64,000 nucleotides of DNA from Acidimicrobiales bacterium (GTDB lineage: Bacteria > Actinomycetota > Acidimicrobiia > Acidimicrobiales > SHLQ01). The notes below the pieces were generated by a model. That model was not told the DNA's origin. It did no database searches and saw nothing but the letters and a program-made list of their open reading frames with translations. Shown piece by piece: positions 1-7,645 of the stretch. The position numbers were made by a program, and so were the translations under genes. Within the stretch, counting starts at the first letter, position 1, and each line of letters opens with the position of its first letter. The stretch lies in the NCBI GenBank assembly GCA_020629635.1, contig JAHDCX010000007.1:62001-126000 (forward strand). Reading direction: 5' to 3'.

Positions 1-295
1 CGGACGGCACCACCATGTGCTCACGGGCATCGCCGTGCGAACCACAGATCGGACGGTCTCCGCAGTCGAGTCGACCGTCGTGCACTTTGGCGACATCGAC
101 GAGCGGGACATGTCGTGGTACGTCGAGAGCGGAGAACCACTGGACAAGGCCGGCGCGTATGGCCTGCAGGGTGGCGGTGGCGCCTTCGCCGTGGGCATCG
201 ACGGCAGCCCGGACAATGTCACCGGCCTACCTCGGCATCGGTTGGCCCACCTACTCGCCGAGGTTGGACTCACCTGGAGCGACCTGCGGAGCTGA
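1..295 (+). CDS. maf: Maf family nucleoside triphosphate pyrophosphatase, C-terminal part (5' end outside window)
   Basis: Only the last ~97 codons are present; the reading frame is already open at base 2. The segment WYVESGEPLDKAGAYG, followed by a GG-rich turn and INGS/NVxGLP-like text (GIDGSPDNVTGLP), is the signature of the Maf/HAM1-like family. These enzymes hydrolyse non-canonical or methylated NTPs (dTTP/UTP or m7GTP type) to the monophosphate plus pyrophosphate. The Lys and Asp in EPLDKAGAYG are typical active-site region residues. The gene ends with TGA at 293-295. The next gene begins ~50 bp later on the same strand, but a repeated sequence that may carry a promoter lies between them. 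Subfamily (YhdE or YceF type) cannot be decided from this fragment. Confidence 0.9.
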   Translation, partial: GRHHHVLTGIAVRTTDRTVSAVESTVVHFGDIDERDMSWYVESGEPLDKAGAYGLQGGGGAFAVGIDGSPDNVTGLPRHRLAHLLAEVGLTWSDLRS

Positions 296-317
296 GGCCG
301 GGATCTGCCACACTGGA
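285..317. repeat. 33-bp direct repeat, copy A
   Basis: This 33-bp stretch recurs at 1280-1312 with a single T/C difference. It runs from TGCGGAGCTGAGG to GCCACACTGGA. Copy A overlaps the last codons and the stop of maf and precedes the membrane-protein gene at 348. It contains CACACT (309-314), which could be a -10 element. No other copy was noticed in the window. Confidence 0.7.
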
Positions 318-347
318 ACCATCGCGCCCCCATGAGATCCACAGCCG

Positions 348-1271
348 ATGACTGACGACATCCCCGCTCCGCAACCCCCACCTCCGCGTCACGGCCGCGG
401 CGCTCCTGCTGCGCAGTCGGCCGATCACGTTCTGGCGCTCGGACCGCGGGCTCGAGACATCTTCGGCCTGACCTTTCGGCTGATCCAGCGAGCGTGGAAA
501 GAGACCCTTGTCGTCGGCGGAGCCCTGCTCGTGTTTCAGCTCCTCACGACGTGGCTCTTCTATCGCGGTCTCGACGACGCGTTCAGGGGTCGACTCGCCG
601 AGTTTCTCGAGCAACTCGAAGCTGGTGAATTCGTCGAGCCTGACCTTCACCTTCCCCGCTCCGCAATCGTCAGGTTCATCGCGTCCGCCGTTCTCGGATT
701 CGCGAGCTTCTGTGTCTTCCACACCGCCTGGCTACGACAGTTCATGTCTGCCAGAAATGGGCGTCGCTTGACCCCCGGTGCAGCCATCCGAGACGCGGCG
801 AGGCTCGCCCCACGAGTGGCCGGGAACTGGCTACTCGCGGCAGCTCCGTTCGCGGCGATGCTCGGCCTCTTGATCCTCAGCATCGTCGGCGCGCCCGCGC
901 TGGCGATTCTCGCCCTTCCCTTGATGATTGTCACCGTGTTCGTGGCCGTGCTCGTCGTCAACATGGTTCTTGGCGCAGCATCGATCAGCCCACGGTCGCG
1001 TTCGGCGGCGCGCCATGGCTGGCAACTCGTTCGCCAAAGGCCGTCTCATGCGGCAAAACTCGAGCTCGTCGCGATTCTCGCAACGATGCTCGTCGGCGTG
1101 GGCGCAAGCGCCTTCAACCAAATCGGAATCCTCGTCGGTGGAATTGCGGGGTCGATGGCCCTCTCGAGCGTCGGCACCGTTCTGCAACTTGGAGCCCAGG
1201 CAGCCGCGTTGTCGGCGATGTACGTCTCGCTCGATGGCGAGGTCGACCAGAACCTGACCCGTCCAGCTTGA
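348..1271 (+). CDS. Hypothetical multi-pass membrane protein
   Basis: I do not recognise a named family with confidence. The 307-residue product has a Pro-rich cytoplasmic-looking N-terminus (first ~45 residues). It then has about five or six hydrophobic segments, near residues 54-70, 105-125, 160-205 (long, double), 238-258 and 265-295. The pattern, with an amphipathic region after TM1 and a doubled central TM, resembles the broad class of actinobacterial DUF7847/glycerophosphodiesterase-type membrane domains, but no catalytic motif is visible. ATG at 348 is the first reasonable start after maf. The stop lies just before the second copy of the 33-bp repeat and the dusB start. Function unknown. 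Confidence 0.75.
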   Translation: MTDDIPAPQPPPPRHGRGAPAAQSADHVLALGPRARDIFGLTFRLIQRAWKETLVVGGALLVFQLLTTWLFYRGLDDAFRGRLAEFLEQLEAGEFVEPDLHLPRSAIVRFIASAVLGFASFCVFHTAWLRQFMSARNGRRLTPGAAIRDAARLAPRVAGNWLLAAAPFAAMLGLLILSIVGAPALAILALPLMIVTVFVAVLVVNMVLGAASISPRSRSAARHGWQLVRQRPSHAAKLELVAILATMLVGVGASAFNQIGILVGGIAGSMALSSVGTVLQLGAQAAALSAMYVSLDGEVDQNLTRPA

Positions 1272-1279
1272 CCAGCTTC

Positions 1280-1312
1280 TGCGGAGCTGAGGCCGGGATC
1301 CGCCACACTGGA
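1280..1312. repeat. 33-bp direct repeat, copy B
   Basis: Second copy of the sequence at 285-317, with one mismatch (position 1301, C instead of T). It sits in the short gap between the membrane-protein gene and dusB. It places CACACT (1304-1309) six bases before the GTG chosen as the dusB start. Confidence 0.7.
1304..1309 (+). promoter_or_regulatory. Possible -10 element for leaderless dusB
   Basis: CACACT lies six bases before GTG 1316. This is the same geometry as CAGACT before cbs and before the asparaginase gene. No good -35 hexamer is evident, and the match to TANNNT is imperfect, so this is tentative. Confidence 0.35.
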
Positions 1313-1315
1313 GCG

Positions 1316-2536
1316 GTGACTGTGACCGCCCACTGCACCGACGCCGCGACCGCGCCGGTCGCCCAGACCGTTCGGATCGGTCGAATGACCGTCTCCCCGC
1401 CGGTCGTGCTCGCGCCCATGGCCGGCGTCACGACTGCGCCGTACCGGACCCTGTGTCGGCGATTCGGCAACGAGATGGCCTTCGATGACGCGTCGACGCC
1501 TCCCGGCGACGCCACCAACGCCGTCGGCGGCCTCTACGTCAATCAGATGATCACCGCTCGTGCCCTCATCGAAGGGCACCGCAAGATGCTCCACACGGCG
1601 GAGTTCTCGAGCGACGAGGCGCCACGAAGCATTCAGCTCTACGGAACCAACCCGCGCTGGATCGGTGAGGCCGTCAAGATGTTGGTCGGCGAGGGTCGGG
1701 TCGACCACATCGACATGAACCTCGGCTGCCCAGTGCCGAAGGTGACCCGTCACGGCGGTGGTAGCGCACTCCCCTGGCGTCAGGCGCTGCTCCGAGACAT
1801 CGTGCGGGCGATGGTCTCGAACGCCGAGGGCATCCCGATCACCCTGAAGTTCAGGATCGGGATCGACGACGATCACGTCACCATGCTCGACACGGGTCGT
1901 ATCGCCGAGGACGAAGGCTGCTCGGCGATCGCCCTCCACGCCCGCACGGCCGAACAGGCCTATTCGGGGACGGCGCGGTGGGAGGCGATCGGCGAGCTCA
2001 AGGCCCACGTTGGGTCGATCCCTGTCTTCGGAAACGGCGACGTCTGGGAGACGTCGGACGCAATCGAGATGATGTCGCAGACCGACTGCGACGGCGTGGT
2101 GATCGGCCGCGGCTGTCTCGGCCGGCCCTGGCTCTTCAGAGAACTCACCCAAGGTCTCGCCGGTCGCCCGATCGACTCGGCGCCGACCTTGCACGAAGTG
2201 TCGGCAATCATGCTCGAGCACCTCGATCTGCTCATTGGCTGGCTCGGCGAGGACCGGGGCGTGCGTGACTTCCGCAAGCACACCGGCTGGTACCTCAAAG
2301 GCTTTGCGGTCGGGTCGTCGTTTCGCCAACAGATGAACCAGATGGCCACTCGACAGGACCTGATCGACGGACTTGCGACGCTCCCCGACGAGGCGTTTCC
2401 CCTCGATGCGGCCCGAATGGTCCGCGGTCACAGTCACGGCCCGAAGCGCGTCGTGCTCCCTCACCGCTGGCTCGAGACCCGTGACGATCCGACGCCTCCC
2501 GACGAGGGCGCAGGTGCGTGGACTTCGGGCGGCTGA
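1316..2536 (+). CDS. dusB: tRNA-dihydrouridine synthase, DusB type
   Basis: Flavoenzyme that reduces uridines in the tRNA D-loop using NADPH and FMN. The TIM-barrel Dus family is clear from VVLAPMAGVTTAPYR near residue 30 and MNLGCPVPKV with the catalytic Cys at ~138. HGGGSAL and the phosphate-binding GNGDVW and GVVIGRGCLGRPWLF segments add support. The product is 406 residues from GTG 1316; ATG 1385 (MTVSPPVVL) is an alternative that trims 23 residues. It carries ~19 extra residues (about 52-70, acidic and Pro-rich) between RRFG and GLYVNQM, where relatives usually run straight through. The 3' end overlaps the start of the next gene, so the two are probably co-transcribed. Confidence 0.9.
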   Translation: MTVTAHCTDAATAPVAQTVRIGRMTVSPPVVLAPMAGVTTAPYRTLCRRFGNEMAFDDASTPPGDATNAVGGLYVNQMITARALIEGHRKMLHTAEFSSDEAPRSIQLYGTNPRWIGEAVKMLVGEGRVDHIDMNLGCPVPKVTRHGGGSALPWRQALLRDIVRAMVSNAEGIPITLKFRIGIDDDHVTMLDTGRIAEDEGCSAIALHARTAEQAYSGTARWEAIGELKAHVGSIPVFGNGDVWETSDAIEMMSQTDCDGVVIGRGCLGRPWLFRELTQGLAGRPIDSAPTLHEVSAIMLEHLDLLIGWLGEDRGVRDFRKHTGWYLKGFAVGSSFRQQMNQMATRQDLIDGLATLPDEAFPLDAARMVRGHSHGPKRVVLPHRWLETRDDPTPPDEGAGAWTSGG

Positions 2537-3684
2537 ACGTGCCTCGCAACATCGACCCCTTCTACGTCATGGAGGTGGTGGCGGCCGCCAACGAGCTCGA
2601 ACGCAGCGGCAGCGCGGTCTTCCACCTCGAGGTTGGCCAGCCCTCCACGGGGGCGCCGTCGGGCGCCATCGCCCGGGCACACGACGTCCTCGACACCGAC
2701 GTCCTGGGATACACAGTGAGCCGAGGCATCCCCGAACTCCCCATCGGAATCGCCGATCACCTCCACTCGTGGTACGGGCTCACCGTCGATCCGGGTCGTA
2801 TTGCCATCACCCAGGGAGCCTCGGGTGCGTTCGTTCTCGCCCTCCTCGCGGCGTTCGAGCCCCGAGCACGAGTTGGCGTGACCGTTCCCGGTTATCCCTG
2901 CTACCGCAACATGTTGAACGCGCTCGACCTCGAATACGTTCCCATCCGGGTCGATGCAAGCAGCCGATTTCAACCCACGGTCTCGCACCTCGAGGCCGCC
3001 GGTCGCCTCGACGGGGTCATCGTGGCCTCGCCATCAAACCCCACCGGCACGGTGCTCGCGCCAGACGATCTCGCCGCGCTCGTGCGGTGGTGCGACGAGC
3101 ACGACTGCCGCTTCATCTCCGACGAGATCTATCACGGCCTCGTCTACGGAGGAGCGGCGTCAAACACCGCCTCGGCGTTGAGCGACCGAGCGATCGTCAT
3201 CAACAGCTTCAGCAAGTACTTCTCGATGACGGGTTGGCGGATCGGATGGGCGGTGCTCCCTGACGATCTCGTCGACCGCTTCGACCGGCTCGCCCAGAAC
3301 CTCGTGATCTGCCCACCGGCCATCTCCCAACACGTCGCGCTCGCTGCGCTGAAGTGCAACGACGAACTCGACGCGCACGTCGCTCGCTACGCCTCCAATC
3401 GGGAGATCCTGCTCGAGGGCCTGCCGAAGGCGGGTATCACCGAGCTCGCTCCCGCCGACGGCGCGTTCTACATCTGGGGACGCACCGACCATCTCGCAGC
3501 CGACTCGAAACATCTGGCGGCGGAGTGGCTCCGAGAATGCGGCGTCGCCACGACTCCCGGAATCGACTTCGACCCCGAGGACGGCCACCGGTGGATGCGC
3601 TTCAGCTTCTGCGGCACTCCCGAGACCATGCACGGCGCCATCGACGCTCTCGCCACGTGGCGCATGCGGTCTCTCTCTGCGTAA
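2518..3684 (+). CDS. PLP-dependent aminotransferase, class I/II
   Basis: Fold-type I aminotransferase of 388 residues. Visible features are the SPSNPTGTV segment (~172), DEIYHGL (~202, Asp for the pyridine N and Tyr), and NSFSKYFSMTGWRIGW with the PLP-binding Lys at 233. A C-terminal RFSFC segment carries the carboxylate-binding Arg. It is most like the aspartate/aromatic or alanine-type aminotransferases of actinobacteria; the exact amino donor cannot be read from sequence. Start GTG 2518 lies inside the end of dusB (19-bp overlap); GTG 2539, just after the dusB stop, would also give a full catalytic core. Same strand and overlap indicate an operon with dusB. Confidence 0.85.
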   Translation: MDFGRLNVPRNIDPFYVMEVVAAANELERSGSAVFHLEVGQPSTGAPSGAIARAHDVLDTDVLGYTVSRGIPELPIGIADHLHSWYGLTVDPGRIAITQGASGAFVLALLAAFEPRARVGVTVPGYPCYRNMLNALDLEYVPIRVDASSRFQPTVSHLEAAGRLDGVIVASPSNPTGTVLAPDDLAALVRWCDEHDCRFISDEIYHGLVYGGAASNTASALSDRAIVINSFSKYFSMTGWRIGWAVLPDDLVDRFDRLAQNLVICPPAISQHVALAALKCNDELDAHVARYASNREILLEGLPKAGITELAPADGAFYIWGRTDHLAADSKHLAAEWLRECGVATTPGIDFDPEDGHRWMRFSFCGTPETMHGAIDALATWRMRSLSA

Positions 3685-3729
3685 CCCACTAAGGTCCTGC
3701 CGACGAGCAGCGGGACTTGGAGACGACGC

Positions 3730-4140
3730 ATGCCAACAGCAAAAGAACTCGAGGCGGTTCTCGCGAGGACGCCCCTCTTCGGACAAACGTCGAAGAAGCA
3801 GCGAGCGAAGATCGTCCAAGCTGGCCGAACGCTCAGCTGGAAGTCCGGGAAGGTCGTCGTCGAGCAGGGTTCGCGGGCTGCAGCCTTCTACGTGATCCTC
3901 GACGGCACGGCCGAAGTCAGCCGCGGCGGCGCACCGATCAATCGACTCCGCGAGGGAGACTTCTTCGGTGAGGTGGCGCTGCTGTCCGGCGGTGACCGCA
4001 CCGCAACCGTCACGGCCACGAGCGACATCGAAGTCTTTGCACTCGGACGGCCAGCGTTTCGATCGCTCGTTCAGAGCGACTCGGATCTGGCTCTCGAGAT
4101 CCTGAAGGCGCTCGCGGACCGGGTGGACAACAACTTCTGA
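3730..4140 (+). CDS. Stand-alone cyclic-nucleotide-binding domain protein
   Basis: The 136-residue protein is essentially one cNMP-binding (CAP effector) domain. It has an N-terminal helix (LARTPLFGQTSKKQRAKI) and a beta-roll with GEVALLSGGDRTATVTA, matching the phosphate-binding cassette (Glu and Arg positions present). A C-terminal helix ends at LADRVDNNF. There is no helix-turn-helix, so it is not a Crp-type regulator by itself. It may be a cAMP/cGMP sensor acting through protein contact. The start ATG 3730 is preceded by TTGGAG (about 3716-3721) at good spacing. TAAGGT at 3690-3695 could be a -10. It is convergent with the hydratase gene 30 bp away. Confidence 0.85.
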   Translation: MPTAKELEAVLARTPLFGQTSKKQRAKIVQAGRTLSWKSGKVVVEQGSRAAAFYVILDGTAEVSRGGAPINRLREGDFFGEVALLSGGDRTATVTATSDIEVFALGRPAFRSLVQSDSDLALEILKALADRVDNNF

Positions 4141-4170
4141 CGATCCGCGATCGCCTACTGAGGCAGGGCG

Positions 4171-4953
4171 CTATCCGAAGTCGGGGCGGCGCTTGTTCAG
4201 GAAGGCGTCGATCCCTTCGATCGCTTCGGGGTGCCGAGATTGGGTACTGATCGCAAATGCCTCGCGCTCCATGGCCGCCTCCAGGCTTGAGCTCGCGCCG
4301 TCGATCAGTAGCCGTTTCGCCGCCCCGAACGCAGCTGTTGGACCCGTCGCCAACGTGGCGGCCAGCGCTCGTGCCTCAGCCAGCACGTCGCCATCCGCGA
4401 CCACCCGGTTCACCAGGCCCCACTCCATGGCCTCGGTGGCGCTGAGCACGCGATTGGTGAGCACCAGCTCGGTGGCGCGGCGCAAACCGACGACTCGGGA
4501 CAAGAAGAACGACGACGTGCCGTCGTTGCACAGCCCGGCTGCGGTGTAGGCCATGGTGAACTTCGCCGATTCGCCGGCGAATACCAGGTCCATGGCTGCG
4601 GTCAGGCTCATGCCCGCACCACCGGCAGTCCCGCTGATCGCGCCGACCACCGGCGCGTTCATTCGGGCGAGGCGATTGAGCGCACCATGAAAGTCGATGG
4701 TCATCTCGTGCAGGTTGGCTGCCGTCCGGTCACCGCCGTCGGCCATCTCCTTGAGATCACCCCCACCAAAGAACACCTTGCCTTCCCCCCACAGCACGAG
4801 CGCCCGAACCTCAGGCGCGGCGACGAGAAACGACGTCGCCTGACGCAGCTCGAACGCCATCTGTTTGCTCAGTGCGTTTGCCGGTGGGCGAGTGAGGACG
4901 AGTTCCCAGACACCGTCGCCGGTGTCGTCGAGTCGAATGGTCTCGAAATCCAT
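4171..4953 (-). CDS. Enoyl-CoA hydratase/isomerase family protein, PaaG-like
   Basis: Crotonase-fold protein of 260 residues. Oxyanion-hole segments are GGGDLKEM (~63-70) and GTAGGAGMSL (~108-117). The position that holds a catalytic Glu in classic hydratases instead reads GLCNDGTSSFFL, with an Asp as in PaaG-type isomerases and related enzymes. This suggests an isomerase or hydratase of acyl-CoA or phenylacetyl-CoA type metabolism rather than a textbook beta-oxidation hydratase. The N-terminus MDFETIRLDD is normal for the family. AGGG lies a few bases upstream of ATG. It is divergent from cbs, with ~105 bp between the start codons. Substrate unknown. Confidence 0.85.
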   Translation of the reverse strand: MDFETIRLDDTGDGVWELVLTRPPANALSKQMAFELRQATSFLVAAPEVRALVLWGEGKVFFGGGDLKEMADGGDRTAANLHEMTIDFHGALNRLARMNAPVVGAISGTAGGAGMSLTAAMDLVFAGESAKFTMAYTAAGLCNDGTSSFFLSRVVGLRRATELVLTNRVLSATEAMEWGLVNRVVADGDVLAEARALAATLATGPTAAFGAAKRLLIDGASSSLEAAMEREAFAISTQSRHPEAIEGIDAFLNKRRPDFG

Positions 4954-5046
4954 GGTTCACCCTCGCCCAGCGCAGGGGCGCGCCGCAACCCCCGGTCGGG
5001 CAGGACAATTCCCAACCAGGTGGTGGTCATCGACTGCGGCACGCGT

Positions 5047-5052
5047 CAGACT
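5047..5052 (+). promoter_or_regulatory. Possible -10 element for leaderless cbs
   Basis: CAGACT lies six bases upstream of the cbs ATG at 5059. The identical hexamer sits seven bases before the asparaginase ATG on the other strand (25540-25545). No Shine-Dalgarno-like sequence precedes this ATG, consistent with leaderless initiation. Confidence 0.4.
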
Positions 5053-5058
5053 CCCCTC

Positions 5059-6438
5059 ATGGACATCCACGACTCCGTGATCGACTTGATCGGCAACACC
5101 CCGATGGTGCGCCTGCCAAAAATCGCCGAGCATCTCGACTGCGACTTCGTCCTCAAGCTCGAACTGACGAACCCGGGCGGCTCGTCAAAGGATCGGCCCG
5201 CGCTGGCGATGATCGAGGCCGCCGAAGCATCCGGGCAGCTGAAACCAGGCGGCACGATCGTCGAACCGACCAGTGGCAACACCGGCGTCGGCCTCGCCAT
5301 TGTCGCCAACCAGCGGGGGTACCGCTGCGTGTTCGTGATGACCGACAAGGTCGCTCCCGAGAAGGTGGACCTGCTCAAGGCCTACGGGGCAGAAGTCGTC
5401 GTCTGCCCGGTCGCCGTTCCGCCCGAGGATCCGGATTCGTACTACTCGACGGCCGAACGGCTGGTGAAGGAGATTCCCGGCGCCTTCCGCCCGGACCAGT
5501 ACTCGAATCAGGTCAACCCCGAGTCGCACTACCGAACGACGGGTCCAGAGATCTGGGAGCAGACCGACGGCAAGGTCACCCATTTCGTCGCCGGAGCCGG
5601 AACCGGCGGGACCATCTCCGGTGTCGCTCGCTACCTGAAAGAACAGAACCCCGACATACAGATCATTGCGGCAGATCCTGAGGGCTCGGTCTACTCGGGC
5701 GGTTCTGGTCGTCCGTACCTCGTCGAGGGGGTCGGCGAGGACTTCTGGCCGACCACCTATCACCCGGACCTCGTCGACGAGGTGGTCGCGATCTCCGATC
5801 GCGACAGCTTCATCATGGCGAGACGTGTCGCCCGCGAAGAAGGTGTCCTCATCGGCGGCTCCTGCGGAACGGCAATCGCCGCGGGCCTCCAGGTCGCCGA
5901 GCGACTCGGTCCCGACGACCTCATGGTCGTCTTCACGCCAGATTCGGGCCGCGGATATCTCTCGAAGGTGTTCAACGATGAGTACCTCGCTCGGCTCGGT
6001 TTCATCGAAGACGTCGCCGAGAATCAGACGTGCGTCTCGGCGGTGGTCGACGCCAAGGGCGACCTGAGCCGGGACCTGATCTACGTCAACCCCGAGACAC
6101 CAGTTCGCGATGCGGTCGAACTGATGCGAAGGAGCGGGGTGAGCCAGGTTCCGGTCTGCAAGAACGAGCCGCCATTCGCACTTGCGGAGGTGAGCGGATC
6201 GGTTTCGGAGCTCCAGCTCATGAACGTCGCGTTCGCCGACGATTCGATTCTGGACAAGCCGGTCGAAAACGTGATGGCGGCCGGATTGCCGACGATCGGT
6301 GTCGGTCAGTCCATCAGCACGGCGGTCGAGCTCTTCGAGCAGGCCAACGCGCTGCTCGTCGTGGATGGTGGGCGACCTCGCACCGTGATCAGCCACACCG
6401 ATGTCCTCGAATTCCTCTCGCCCACTTCGGAGGCCTGA
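5059..6438 (+). CDS. cbs: Cystathionine beta-synthase
   Basis: PLP enzyme condensing serine and homocysteine to cystathionine, the first step of reverse transsulfuration. The 459-residue product has the fold-type II core: NPGGSSKDRPALAM with the PLP Lys at 44, EPTSGNTGVGLA for the cofactor phosphate, and GAGTGGTISG. Two C-terminal CBS motifs (about 335-459) follow, as in actinobacterial CBS of similar length. The start is ATG 5059 (MDIHDSVIDLIGNTP); the open frame extends far upstream across the hydratase gene, but that part is antisense to it. The next gene, a gamma-cystathionase, starts one base after the stop, so the two form an operon for making cysteine from methionine-derived homocysteine. 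CysK-like activity cannot be excluded. Confidence 0.93.
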   Translation: MDIHDSVIDLIGNTPMVRLPKIAEHLDCDFVLKLELTNPGGSSKDRPALAMIEAAEASGQLKPGGTIVEPTSGNTGVGLAIVANQRGYRCVFVMTDKVAPEKVDLLKAYGAEVVVCPVAVPPEDPDSYYSTAERLVKEIPGAFRPDQYSNQVNPESHYRTTGPEIWEQTDGKVTHFVAGAGTGGTISGVARYLKEQNPDIQIIAADPEGSVYSGGSGRPYLVEGVGEDFWPTTYHPDLVDEVVAISDRDSFIMARRVAREEGVLIGGSCGTAIAAGLQVAERLGPDDLMVVFTPDSGRGYLSKVFNDEYLARLGFIEDVAENQTCVSAVVDAKGDLSRDLIYVNPETPVRDAVELMRRSGVSQVPVCKNEPPFALAEVSGSVSELQLMNVAFADDSILDKPVENVMAAGLPTIGVGQSISTAVELFEQANALLVVDGGRPRTVISHTDVLEFLSPTSEA

Positions 6439-6439
6439 C

Positions 6440-7597
6440 ATGAGCGATCACACCGACCACCAGGACGGCTTCGAAACGCGGGCCATCCACTCAGGCCAGG
6501 ATCCCGAGCCGATCACCGGCGCGGTGATCACGCCGATCTTCCAGACCTCGACCTATGCCCAGCCGTCGCCCGGCGACCACACGGGCTATGAGTACTCGCG
6601 GACGGACAACCCGACGCGGACGGCGCTGCAGGCGGCACTCGCCGATCTCGAGGGCGCTCGTCACGGATATGCCTTCGCCTCGGGCCTCGCAGCCGAAGAC
6701 ACGGTGCTGCGTTCGCTGCGAGCTGGAGATCACATCGTGCTCGGCAACGATGCCTATGGCGGCACCTTCCGCCTGATCAGCCAGGTGGTGACCCGGGCTG
6801 GCATCACCTGGAGTGCCGCTGATCTGACCGACCCGGCGGCGCTCGCGGCCGACTGGAATCCGGCGACCAGGATCGTGTGGATGGAGACGCCGACGAACCC
6901 GCTGCTCACCGTGTTCGACATTTCGGCGATCGCCGAGGTGACGCATGAGAACGGCGCCAAGCTCGTGGTCGACAACACCTTTGCGTCCCCGTACCTTCAG
7001 CAGCCGTTGTCGCTTGGCGCCGATCTGGTGATCCACTCGACGACCAAGTACATCGGCGGCCACTCCGATGTCGTCGGTGGCTTCGCCGCGACAAACGACG
7101 ACGACTGGGCCGGAGACATCAAGTATCTCCAGAATGCCGTCGGTGCCGTGCCGGCGCCGATGGACTGCTTCTTGACGCTCCGCGGCCTCAAGACGTTGGG
7201 GGTCCGAATGGATCGCCACGTCGCGAATGCACAGCTCATCGTCGAAATGCTCCAGGCGCATCCGCAGGTCACGACGGTCCTCTACCCGGGCCTGTCCTCC
7301 ACTCCCGGCCACGAGATCGTCGAACGTCAGATGAAGGCCGGTGGGGGAATGATTTCGTTCCGTGTCGCCGGCGGGATCGAGGCTGCGAAGGCCGTCACGA
7401 CCAAGACCCGGCTGTTCACCCTCGCCGAGTCGCTTGGCGGCATCGAGTCCTTGATCGAACATCCCGGTGTGATGACCCACGCCAGTGCGGCAGGTTCGCC
7501 GCTCGAGGTCCCCGACGACCTCGTCCGGTTGTCGGTCGGCATCGAAACCGGCGACGATCTCGTCGCCGACCTCAACGACGCACTCGACGCCGTCTGA
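6440..7597 (+). CDS. Cystathionine gamma-lyase / gamma-synthase family protein
   Basis: Cys/Met-metabolism PLP enzyme, 385 residues. Landmarks are TRAIHSGQDP, YEYSRTDNPTR, the ASGLAAEDTVL loop, ETPTNPLL, VDNTFASPYLQQPL and HSTTKYIGGHSDVVGG with the PLP Lys at 203. The C-terminus reads LAESLGGIESLIEHPGVMTHAS and LVRLSVGIE. Sequence alone does not separate gamma-lyase from gamma-synthase. The position one base downstream of cbs, sharing its transcript, favours the lyase role (cystathionine to cysteine, 2-oxobutyrate and ammonia). It is convergent with the secreted propeller gene; a ~48 bp gap separates the stops. Confidence 0.9.
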   Translation: MSDHTDHQDGFETRAIHSGQDPEPITGAVITPIFQTSTYAQPSPGDHTGYEYSRTDNPTRTALQAALADLEGARHGYAFASGLAAEDTVLRSLRAGDHIVLGNDAYGGTFRLISQVVTRAGITWSAADLTDPAALAADWNPATRIVWMETPTNPLLTVFDISAIAEVTHENGAKLVVDNTFASPYLQQPLSLGADLVIHSTTKYIGGHSDVVGGFAATNDDDWAGDIKYLQNAVGAVPAPMDCFLTLRGLKTLGVRMDRHVANAQLIVEMLQAHPQVTTVLYPGLSSTPGHEIVERQMKAGGGMISFRVAGGIEAAKAVTTKTRLFTLAESLGGIESLIEHPGVMTHASAAGSPLEVPDDLVRLSVGIETGDDLVADLNDALDAV

Positions 7598-7645
7598 GCG
7601 TCCGCCATTCGGCAGAGCACTCAGACGGCGAGTGGGTGCGCGTGC

